From contig CALJMD010000081.1 of the NCBI GenBank assembly GCA_937981915.1, positions 1 through 41,282 of the forward strand: a stretch of 41,282 nucleotides of DNA, read 5' to 3'. This DNA is from an uncultured Acidimicrobiales bacterium (GTDB lineage: Bacteria; Actinomycetota; Acidimicrobiia; Acidimicrobiales; SZUA-35). The notes beneath the pieces were generated by a model. It saw nothing but the letters and a program-made list of their open reading frames with translations, was not told where the DNA came from and did not search any database. A program made the translations under genes and the position numbers. Below, one piece after another: positions 1 through 7,534 of this stretch (position 1 is its first letter; every line of letters starts with the position of its first letter).

Positions 1-1827
1 ACCGACAATGAGATGGAAGACCGTCTCCGACGAACCTTCACCGCCGTGGCCGACCAGACCGACGCCTCGGCTCCTTCAGAACTGGGCTTCCTGCCAGCCC
101 TGGCCGAGCGTCGTATTGAACAGGCCGACTCACGCTCTCGAAGCTCCTGGCTGCTCGGTGTCGCCGCCTCACTGATGATCGCCGCGCTCGGCGTGGCCTA
201 CTTCGGACAGTCCCGTCAACCGACGGAAACAACACCTGCCGCCTCCCAGGACGAGGCGTTGCCCTCAACCGATGCCGACAGCGCGGCCGGCGACATTGAC
301 GTGGCCACCGTGGTCGGCGACGACGGCATCTTGCACCTGCTGCCACCCAACGCCGAGGACCTGACCTCCTATGTCGAGTGGGACTCCGGGTCCGAGGCCT
401 CGATCGAAGGAGGACTCTCCCGGATCGCTGTTGGCAAGCCCGCCAGCAACGGATTGGCGTCGGTCTACGCCGTCATTCACACCGAGGACCAGGGTTGGTT
501 CCACTACGAACCCACCGAGAACCAACAGGTAGCCGGTCGGACACTGATGGAGTCCTACGACGAAGGTGTGGTCGAACGTCTCGACGACGGGACGTTCATC
601 GTTTACCAGGCGGAGTTCGGCGACCCGGCGCTGGAGACGCTGGTTGCCGGAACCGCGATGACCGATGGACGACTGTCGTTCGATAGTGCCCAGTCCGACT
701 TCGAAGAGATTAGCCGAGTCGAGAATGTGGGCGAGATCGCCGCCTCCACCCTCGTCCACGAACCACCAGACGAAGAGGGTGATGCACCCTCGTTCCGCCT
801 GATGACGATGACGGCCGACGAGCCGACCGAGGCGATCGCCTGGGCCGCTGACTTCATGTTCCCGTCACTTAGATCGATCACCGTGAACGGTCGCCCCGGC
901 TGGGCTGACACCCAGGGGCTGCCCTTCGGGAGGGTGTCGATCGTGGCCTGGTCACCGGCCGACGGCTTCGTTTCAGTGCTGATGACACCACAGCCCGACG
1001 ATGAAGCAATTGCTTTCGCCGAGCAGATGTCCGCCGTCGACGGGACCACATGGCACGAGGTGCTTGGTGGCGCCGACGCAACCGGCGAAGACGCCGCTCT
1101 GTATCTGTTGCCGGACTCCCAGGATGATCCGACGGTCACCGTCTCGTTCGCCTCCAAAGAAGAGGCTGAGCTGTTCGAAATCGGGTCCCGCCTGGTTGTC
1201 GGTCGTCAGACCGATGACGGCTTCCAGGATCTGGTCTCCGTTGCCCACAAGCCGTTTGCCGACGATCTCGGGGCTGGAAACGGGAGCGTCGCGAATACCT
1301 TGTCCGTCGAGCAGCCCGACGATGTTGGTCAAGTGAGCTTTGCCTCGGCCAGCGAATCCGTCGATCTCGAATTGGTGGCCGAGGGCACCCGGCTGGACTC
1401 TTTCGAACTTGACTTTGACGGTGGCTCCAGCGGACTGGAAACCGTCGTCCGCCTGCACAACAACTCCACCGTGTTTGAGCGCACCGAAGTAACCAGTTCT
1501 CCGACATCGAACGGTGCCGGCTGGCCGGCGTTCACCTTGGTGACCGCACGTCAGCTTGATGATGAGTTGGAGGCCGTCGGCCACGCTGTGTACGAGTTCG
1601 GTGTTCCCTCGCTGGATGTCGTTGAGTTGGCCGCTGGTTCGGCCTACGTCTACTCGACCGGTAGCGGTGACAACACTGAGACGGTGATCGCCTGGTCACC
1701 TGATGCCGGCCATGTCGCCGCCCTCCGGGTCACGGGAATATCGCAGACCGAGGCCGTTGGCTTCGCCCAATCGTTGAGCGAGGTCGACAGTGGGACGTGG
1801 CGATCGACCCTGGAATCGGCCGGCTGA
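1..1827 (+). CDS. Membrane-anchored protein with duplicated extracytoplasmic region (5' end probably outside window)
   Basis: I do not recognise a named family. Residue numbers count from the ATG at position 13. The short charged N-terminus (about 1-45) would be cytoplasmic, a single hydrophobic helix spans about 46-64, and an acidic linker follows. The outer part is two similar copies, about 104-352 and 358-602. Both hold a 'LLP' strand, an 'SR(I/L)xVG' segment, an 'xAWSP' segment and a 'FAxxxSxVDxxTW' ending. The layout resembles anti-sigma-like membrane proteins encoded after ECF sigma factors, but no zinc-binding anti-sigma motif is visible, so that role is only a guess. The frame stays open to base 1 (residues TDNE precede the ATG), so the true start may be a few bases outside the window. 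A strong terminator follows the stop. Confidence 0.75.
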   Translation, partial: TDNEMEDRLRRTFTAVADQTDASAPSELGFLPALAERRIEQADSRSRSSWLLGVAASLMIAALGVAYFGQSRQPTETTPAASQDEALPSTDADSAAGDIDVATVVGDDGILHLLPPNAEDLTSYVEWDSGSEASIEGGLSRIAVGKPASNGLASVYAVIHTEDQGWFHYEPTENQQVAGRTLMESYDEGVVERLDDGTFIVYQAEFGDPALETLVAGTAMTDGRLSFDSAQSDFEEISRVENVGEIAASTLVHEPPDEEGDAPSFRLMTMTADEPTEAIAWAADFMFPSLRSITVNGRPGWADTQGLPFGRVSIVAWSPADGFVSVLMTPQPDDEAIAFAEQMSAVDGTTWHEVLGGADATGEDAALYLLPDSQDDPTVTVSFASKEEAELFEIGSRLVVGRQTDDGFQDLVSVAHKPFADDLGAGNGSVANTLSVEQPDDVGQVSFASASESVDLELVAEGTRLDSFELDFDGGSSGLETVVRLHNNSTVFERTEVTSSPTSNGAGWPAFTLVTARQLDDELEAVGHAVYEFGVPSLDVVELAAGSAYVYSTGSGDNTETVIAWSPDAGHVAALRVTGISQTEAVGFAQSLSEVDSGTWRSTLESAG

Positions 1828-1857
1828 TTGCCGTCCGCTAAATCGCCGATTTGAACG

Positions 1858-1889
1858 ACAAGGGGGCTGGGAATTCCGAGCCCCCTTGT
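1858..1889 (+). terminator. Hairpin terminator after the first gene
   Basis: A perfect 11-bp stem pairs ACAAGGGGGCT (1858-1868) with AGCCCCCTTGT (1879-1889) around a 10-base loop, and T-rich sequence follows. It lies 30 bases after the stop at 1827 and just before the argS promoter, so it separates the two transcription units. Confidence 0.85.
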
Positions 1890-1902
1890 TGCCTGTCGGT
1901 TG

Positions 1903-1917
1903 TACGATCGAGTCATG
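1903..1917 (+). promoter_or_regulatory. Candidate leaderless promoter of argS
   Basis: TACGAT (1903-1908) fits the actinobacterial -10 pattern TAnnnT and lies 6 bases before the ATG at 1915. Transcription would then start at or next to the start codon. There is no Shine-Dalgarno sequence, and the preceding terminator ends at 1889, leaving little room for a leader. Confidence 0.5.
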
Positions 1918-3519
1918 ATTAAAGACCAGCTGTTCGACGCTGTCGCCGACGCATTATCCAACCTCGGAGTGGACTCTGTTCCCTCCGGCTTGGTAGTGGA
2001 GCGTCCGGCTCGGCGCGAGCATGGTGACTGGTCTACCAACGCCGCGCTGGTGTCGGCCAAGGCGGCCGGTCGGAACCCCAGGGAGTTGGGCCAGCAGCTG
2101 GCCGACTACCTCACCGAGAATCGGCCCGCCCATGTTGAAGCGCTTGAAATCGCAGGCCCAGGGTTTGTGAACTTTCGGCTTGCTGCCACCTGGCTACACG
2201 ACGTGTTGGCGGAAGTGCTGGCCGAAGGTGAAGCGGACTACGGCCGGATCAACCTTGGTGATGGCCTGAAGGTCAACATCGAGTTTGTGTCGGCCAACCC
2301 GACTGGACCCATCCACGCCGGTGGCGGCCGGTGGGGCGCCTATGGCGACTCGGTCGCCCGAATTATGGCCCGGTGCGGTTACGCCCCCCACAAAGAGTTC
2401 TACATCAACGACCGGGGCCGGCAAACGCAGCTGTTCGGCGCGTCGTTGACGGCGGCCAAGAACGGTGAGTCGGTTCCCGAAGACGGCTATCAGGGCGCCT
2501 ACATCGACGAGTGGGCGGCCGAAATGCCCGATGACGTCGACCCGGTCGCCTGGGGCATCGAACGGTCGCTGGCCGATGCCCGGGAGTCGCTGGAGCAGTT
2601 GAACGTGGTGTTCGACACCTGGTCAAGCGAGAAGTCCATGGTCGACACCGGCGCCGAAGCGGCGGTCATGGACAGGCTGCGGGCATCAGGTCACGTGTAC
2701 GAGGCTGACGGAGCGACCTGGCTGCGGACGTCTGACTTCGGCGACGACCAGGATCGGGTGCTGATCAAGAGCAACGGCGACTACACCTACCTGACGCCAG
2801 ACATCGCCTACCACCTCGACAAATACAACCGGGGCGACTACATCATCGATGTGCTCGGTGCCGATCATCACGGCTACGTACCTCGGATGAAGGCCGCGCT
2901 CGAAGCCCTTGGCTCCGGTGGCGACACCTATGAAGCGATCATCGGCCAGAACGTGAAGCTGATGCGGGGCGGTGAAGAAGTCAAGATGTCCAAGCGGGCT
3001 GGCAACCTGGTGGAGATCCGGGACCTGGTGGACGAGGTCGGTGCCGACGTGGCCCGGTTCGCTTATCTGCTTCAGTCGGTGGACTCGCCGCAAACCCTCG
3101 ACCTTGACCTGCTCAAGACCGAGGCGTCGGAGAACCCGGTGTTCTACGTGCAGTACGCCAACGCCCGGGTGCACAACATCGGGATCGAAGCCGACAAGCG
3201 GGGAATCGTGCGCAAGCCGTTCGCCGACGTCGACGTGAGCCCCCTCAGCCACGAGCGGGAACTTGAGCTGTTGAGGCAGCTGTCCGCTCTGGGCGAGGTA
3301 CTCGAATTCGCTTGCACTGAGCGGGCCCCACACCATGTTTCCAACTGGGTGCGGGAGCTGGCTCGGGCCTTCCACGGCTTCTACCACGACTGCCCGGTTC
3401 TGCGCGATGACGTGGACGCCGACCTGCAGCAGGCTCGGCTGTGGCTGGTGGAGGCGTCGCGAATCGGTCTGGCCATTGGTCTCGACCTGCTCGGCGTCAG
3501 TGCGCCCGAGTCGATGTGA
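1915..3519 (+). CDS. argS: Arginyl-tRNA synthetase
   Basis: Cytoplasmic class I aminoacyl-tRNA synthetase that charges tRNA-Arg with arginine using ATP. The 534 residues have the family layout: an N-terminal additional domain with 'GPGFVNF' near residue 82, the class I HIGH-type signature inside 'ANPTGPIHAGG' (HAGG at about 134-137), the KMSK loop 'VKMSKRAG' (KMSK at about 357-360), and a C-terminal DALR anticodon-binding domain beginning near 'VQYANARVHNI'. HAGG departs from the usual HxGH but resembles the HIGG of actinobacterial ArgRS. An in-frame TTG at 1900 is possible; I prefer ATG 1915 because of the adjacent -10 element. lysA follows 40 bases later, as in Mycobacterium. Confidence 0.97.
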   Translation: MIKDQLFDAVADALSNLGVDSVPSGLVVERPARREHGDWSTNAALVSAKAAGRNPRELGQQLADYLTENRPAHVEALEIAGPGFVNFRLAATWLHDVLAEVLAEGEADYGRINLGDGLKVNIEFVSANPTGPIHAGGGRWGAYGDSVARIMARCGYAPHKEFYINDRGRQTQLFGASLTAAKNGESVPEDGYQGAYIDEWAAEMPDDVDPVAWGIERSLADARESLEQLNVVFDTWSSEKSMVDTGAEAAVMDRLRASGHVYEADGATWLRTSDFGDDQDRVLIKSNGDYTYLTPDIAYHLDKYNRGDYIIDVLGADHHGYVPRMKAALEALGSGGDTYEAIIGQNVKLMRGGEEVKMSKRAGNLVEIRDLVDEVGADVARFAYLLQSVDSPQTLDLDLLKTEASENPVFYVQYANARVHNIGIEADKRGIVRKPFADVDVSPLSHERELELLRQLSALGEVLEFACTERAPHHVSNWVRELARAFHGFYHDCPVLRDDVDADLQQARLWLVEASRIGLAIGLDLLGVSAPESM

Positions 3520-3559
3520 TCGGCCCGATCGTGAATCCATGTGATCGAGCGGTGTCGTA

Positions 3560-4849
3560 GTGACCCCCGTGCAGACTTCCAATCCTTTGCCATGGCACTT
3601 GTTGTCCGACAACGCCACCGTTGGCGCCGAGGGCCGTCTTTCCATCGGTGGCTGCGACACCCTTGACTTGGCCGCCGAATTTGGTACGCCGCTTTTCGTC
3701 TACGACGAGGACCACCTTCGGGCGCGCTGCCGCGAAGCGGTCGACGCCTTCGGCGCTCACGCCACCTACGCCTCCAAAGCGTTCCTGTGTAAGGCAATGG
3801 CCCGTATCGCCTTCGAAGAGGGCATGGGGATTGACGTTGCCTCCGGTGGCGAGATGCATGTTTGTTTGGCCGCCGGTGTGCCGGCCGATCGGCTTGTCTT
3901 CCACGGGAATAACAAGTCGTTGGCAGAGTTGGTGTTGGCTCGGGAGCACGGCGTGGGCCGCATCGTGGTCGACTCCGAGGATGAACTCGACCGATTAGAA
4001 GAGTTACATACCGCCGATGGCCGAACCGCCGATGTGCTGTTACGCATCACTCCCGGCATCAAGGCTGAAACGCACGAGTTCGTGGCCACTGGCCAAGACG
4101 ATTCCAAGTTCGGTTTCACGGTGTCAACCGGAGCGGCCAAGGCCGCTGTCGATCGCGCCCAGGAGTCGCCTGCGGTCAACCTGCTCGGCATCCATGCTCA
4201 CATCGGCTCCCAGGTGTTTCGAGTGGACTCGTTCGCCGCCGCCGTCGAGGTGCTGGCTGAGTTCGCCAACCCGCTCGGACTGCCTGAGTTGGTTGTCGGT
4301 GGCGGGTTGGGTGTGCCCTACGTGGAAGGCGAGGAAGCTCCCAGCATCACGCAGTGGTCGTCGATGATCAAGAAGGCGGCGGCCGAAGCCGGGATTCAGT
4401 CCGCTATCGGTATCGAACCTGGTCGTTCGGTAGCGGCGGCCGCAGCGGTCACCCTTTACACCGTCGGCACGGTCAAGCAACTGCCCGGCATTCGAACCTA
4501 CGTGGCCGTCGACGGCGGTATGAGTGACAATCCTCGACCCGTGCTCTACGGGTCGGGCTACGAGGCGTTCTTGCCCCGTGACGTGTTGGCCGAACGGTCC
4601 GACCGGGTTCGCATCGTTGGTAAACACTGTGAGTCCGGCGATCTGCTGATCCGCCAGGCGGCCGTTCCTTCCGGGCTGATGGTCGGAGATGTTCTGGCCA
4701 CTCCGGTGACCGGAGCGTACGGACACTCGATGGGTTCGAACTACAACAAGATTCTTCGCCCGCCGGTGGTGTTTTGCCGCGACGGCGACGCCCGGCTGGT
4801 GGTACGACGCGAAACCTACGACGATCTGCTGTCTACCGACTTGGGCTGA
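3560..4849 (+). CDS. lysA: Diaminopimelate decarboxylase
   Basis: PLP-dependent fold-type III decarboxylase that converts meso-diaminopimelate to lysine, the last step of lysine synthesis. The 429 residues match the family length. Visible motifs are the PLP lysine in 'YASKAF' (Lys73), 'HAHIGSQ', the phosphate-binding 'GGGLGVPY', 'EPGRS', the 'CESGD' substrate-binding loop and a C-terminal 'SMGSNYN' segment. The start is GTG 3560, with an in-frame GTG at 3569 as an alternative; no strong ribosome binding site decides. It probably shares a transcript with argS. Its 3' end faces the glycoside hydrolase gene with only 12 bases between the two stops and no clear terminator. Confidence 0.96.
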   Translation: MTPVQTSNPLPWHLLSDNATVGAEGRLSIGGCDTLDLAAEFGTPLFVYDEDHLRARCREAVDAFGAHATYASKAFLCKAMARIAFEEGMGIDVASGGEMHVCLAAGVPADRLVFHGNNKSLAELVLAREHGVGRIVVDSEDELDRLEELHTADGRTADVLLRITPGIKAETHEFVATGQDDSKFGFTVSTGAAKAAVDRAQESPAVNLLGIHAHIGSQVFRVDSFAAAVEVLAEFANPLGLPELVVGGGLGVPYVEGEEAPSITQWSSMIKKAAAEAGIQSAIGIEPGRSVAAAAAVTLYTVGTVKQLPGIRTYVAVDGGMSDNPRPVLYGSGYEAFLPRDVLAERSDRVRIVGKHCESGDLLIRQAAVPSGLMVGDVLATPVTGAYGHSMGSNYNKILRPPVVFCRDGDARLVVRRETYDDLLSTDLG

Positions 4850-4861
4850 AACCCCAGTTCG

Positions 4862-7426
4862 CTACCCGTTGCGATGTGAGTAGTTCCAGTGGTGTCTACC
4901 CAGGTTCTCCAGTCTCGGGTCGTTGGCCGATTGGATGTCCCAGAACGGTGTGGCTTTGCCGTCCAACGTTTGGGCGCTGGGACCCCGAACGATCTTGAAG
5001 ATGTGTCCGTACGACGAGTCGCCGGTGGCATGCCACACGCCCATCAGCAGATCGTATTTGTCGGCCAGTGCGGGACCGGAGTTGTCGGTCAGCAGTAGCG
5101 AGACGGCAGCCTGGTTCCATTGGTACGGACCGGCGAAGTCCACGCCGGTACCGGCCGGTTCACCGTATTCGCCGACCAGCAGAGGGAACTTGGCGGTGGC
5201 GGCGGCGAGGTCGGCGTCCATGGAGGAGTAGGTGTAGGCCTCGTACCCGCCGTCAATGCGCGAACCGTAGGCGTGCCATGACAGGACCAGGTTGCGGGTC
5301 AGGTCGCCGGAGGAGTGGCTCTTGAGCGACTGCCACCACGAGTCGTAGCAGCCCTTGGCCATGGCCCGAAGGTCCTGGCCCCACTCCGAGGCGTCGATAA
5401 CGATGATGTTCTCTGCGCTGTGGTGGTTGCGGATACGTTCGATCCAGAACGTCTGGGTGTCAAAGAACGCTCCGGGCGGGCAGCCGTTGACATGGGAGTT
5501 GCCCCACGGTTCGTTGGTCGGGTTGAACCACACGTAGCCCTCTTGGCGGGCGTTGGCCCCTCCGGCGTTGCCTACGCCGAATTCGTCGACCAGCCCGTCA
5601 ACGAATCGAACGACGTTTCCGAATGATCCGCTGAACGACGAGCCCGGGTCGTTCCAGGCGCCGGTGGCGGTAATGTTCTGGCCGGTGAGGTCGTGGGCTT
5701 CGATCATCTGGACCACCCCGTAGTTGATGCCTTCGTAGACGTCGGGAATGGCGGCGGTCAGCGTCTCGGAGACGGTGGGTGAGCCGCCTTCGCCTTGACT
5801 GACCAGGTTGACTCTGACAAACCGTTGATTCCAATGATTGTTGGGTTGTGCGACGTTGGGGGTGGCTGCGCCGTTGATGGCGTAGTAGCGGTCGGGAAGA
5901 TCGACGTGCGAGCTCGACGTCGGGTCCCAAACTTGACCGGAGCTTACGCCACCGCCGGGGAAGTAGCCGCCGTTGCTCGAATCGTTAAGCCAGACGTCGA
6001 ATACTCCGTTGTCGGTTCCTTGATAGACGTAGGGGAAGTCAAACATGTTGTAGGCGGCATTGAACCCGCCTCCCACGAACTGGTTGCCGCAGGGGTCCAA
6101 AATGTCGGTGCCCGAGGTGCGGAAGACTCCGGCACCTGCGCCAGGTGAACATGTCCCGTTGCCGGTACCTCCATTGGAAGGCGCATTCGAGCCTCCGTTC
6201 GAGGTTGTTGGGGGCGCCGTCGTCGGCGAGGTGGTTGGAGGTTGGCTGGTCGATGCAGTGGTCGGCGATGCAGTTGTCGAACTGGAGGTCGTTGAGCTTG
6301 ACGAGGTCGACTGTTGCGTCGTTGTGGCGATCTCCTCCAGCAGTGTGGTGGTTACCAACGTCGACAGGGTCGTGACCACGTCTTGCACCGTGGTCGAAGA
6401 GACGGTGGTGCCGACGGTTGTCGTGGTGGTGGATGCGGCGGCGACCAGCATTGTTGTGGTCGTGGCCGGTTCGCCCGACGTCGCCGGTGACGACTCGGTG
6501 GTCGTTGGCTCTTGCCTCAGCGGGTTGTTGACCACGGCTTCAGTGGTCGACGGCTTCTTTGTCTTGCCCGGGCGCTCAGGCTTCGCCGCCACCGTTGGCG
6601 AGGAGCCGGACTGGTCCTTGTTCTGACCGACCTTGCGGCCGTTGTCCTGTCCGTTGCGTCGGCCGTTGTTTTGCCCCTTGGACGTGGAAGCGTCGGCGTC
6701 ACTGTTGGCTGGAGCGGCCTGTTCGGCGGCGGTTGTCACTGTCGTCGCTGGTTCTGCCGTCGTTGTCGGTTTGGCTGTTGTTGGCTTGGCTGTTGTAGTC
6801 GGTTCGGCTGCCGTTGTCGGTTTGGCGGTGACTTCGGTGGTGTCAGGTGAGGACGTCGGCGCGACAGTGGTGGATTGAGTGGTTGGTTCAGCGGTCGTGG
6901 GCGATGAGGTCGCCGTTGGCCCGGTCAGCAGACCGTCCGGACTCCCGTAACCGAGAATGCGGCTGAGGTGTCCGTCGGGGGTGTCCGATGAAGCAGCGTG
7001 ATTCGGCTCTGAGGCATGAAGTGGGTGGGAGCTCGACTGACTTGCCGGCTCGGCCGACAGCTGTTCTCGCAGTCCGGTTTCGGTCGAGGCGTTGGCTGCA
7101 GTCGCCCGCTGGGTGGCATCGGGCTCGGAGACGTGGTCGGCGTCAGCCTCGCTGGGTAACGCGTCGTCGCCACTGGCTGATGCCTCCAGGTCGGCTCTGG
7201 TGCGCCCGGCGTCAGCATCACTTGAGAACGCCATACCTGATGCGGCGTCGTCGAGGACGATCGCCTCTTCGATCGTGCCCACCGCGTTGTCGTCGGGTTG
7301 GGTAAGCACCAACGCTCCAACGCCTATCGCGGCTACTATTCCTGCTGGAATTGCCGCTTGAACAAGTGCCCGGTAGCCAGCTGAAACGCCGAGTCCCGGG
7401 ATCCGCCATCCCGCTCTTTTCGCCAT
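4862..7426 (-). CDS. Membrane-anchored GH5-type glycoside hydrolase with Thr-rich stalk
   Basis: Probable surface polysaccharide hydrolase of the GH5 cellulase/mannanase superfamily. The 854 residues divide into a basic N-terminus, one hydrophobic helix (about 21-42, signal anchor), an acidic/Ser segment, a Thr/Ser/Pro-rich linker (about 165-425) containing a basic 'GQNNGRRNGQDNG' patch, and a catalytic domain (about 426-854). In the catalytic domain 'WFNPTNEPWG' supplies the expected acid/base Glu639, 'LVGEYGEP' the nucleophile Glu753, and 'SWHAYG' lies between them. The substrate cannot be read from sequence; beta-mannan or beta-glucan is plausible. The next gene upstream on the same strand ends 108 bases away. 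Both sit between lysA and hom, which are neighbours in Mycobacterium, so this looks like an accessory insertion. Confidence 0.85.
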   Translation of the reverse strand: MAKRAGWRIPGLGVSAGYRALVQAAIPAGIVAAIGVGALVLTQPDDNAVGTIEEAIVLDDAASGMAFSSDADAGRTRADLEASASGDDALPSEADADHVSEPDATQRATAANASTETGLREQLSAEPASQSSSHPLHASEPNHAASSDTPDGHLSRILGYGSPDGLLTGPTATSSPTTAEPTTQSTTVAPTSSPDTTEVTAKPTTAAEPTTTAKPTTAKPTTTAEPATTVTTAAEQAAPANSDADASTSKGQNNGRRNGQDNGRKVGQNKDQSGSSPTVAAKPERPGKTKKPSTTEAVVNNPLRQEPTTTESSPATSGEPATTTTMLVAAASTTTTTVGTTVSSTTVQDVVTTLSTLVTTTLLEEIATTTQQSTSSSSTTSSSTTASPTTASTSQPPTTSPTTAPPTTSNGGSNAPSNGGTGNGTCSPGAGAGVFRTSGTDILDPCGNQFVGGGFNAAYNMFDFPYVYQGTDNGVFDVWLNDSSNGGYFPGGGVSSGQVWDPTSSSHVDLPDRYYAINGAATPNVAQPNNHWNQRFVRVNLVSQGEGGSPTVSETLTAAIPDVYEGINYGVVQMIEAHDLTGQNITATGAWNDPGSSFSGSFGNVVRFVDGLVDEFGVGNAGGANARQEGYVWFNPTNEPWGNSHVNGCPPGAFFDTQTFWIERIRNHHSAENIIVIDASEWGQDLRAMAKGCYDSWWQSLKSHSSGDLTRNLVLSWHAYGSRIDGGYEAYTYSSMDADLAAATAKFPLLVGEYGEPAGTGVDFAGPYQWNQAAVSLLLTDNSGPALADKYDLLMGVWHATGDSSYGHIFKIVRGPSAQTLDGKATPFWDIQSANDPRLENLGRHHWNYSHRNG

Positions 7427-7534
7427 ACGTTAGGCATCGGTCGGATCCAGAAGTGACCTGAAGTCGTTTCTTCGGTCCTGGGCCTTTTGGGTGCGTCGTG
7501 GTCCGAATAGTTCGGAGACGTGCGACCCATGTGT

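Noticed and set aside
3518-3530. GATCGG-C-CCGATC palindrome at the argS stop
   Set aside because: Short, overlaps the stop codon, has no T tract and lies inside a likely argS-lysA transcript.
2686-3660. 324-residue open frame on the minus strand
   Set aside because: Shadow of argS and the start of lysA.
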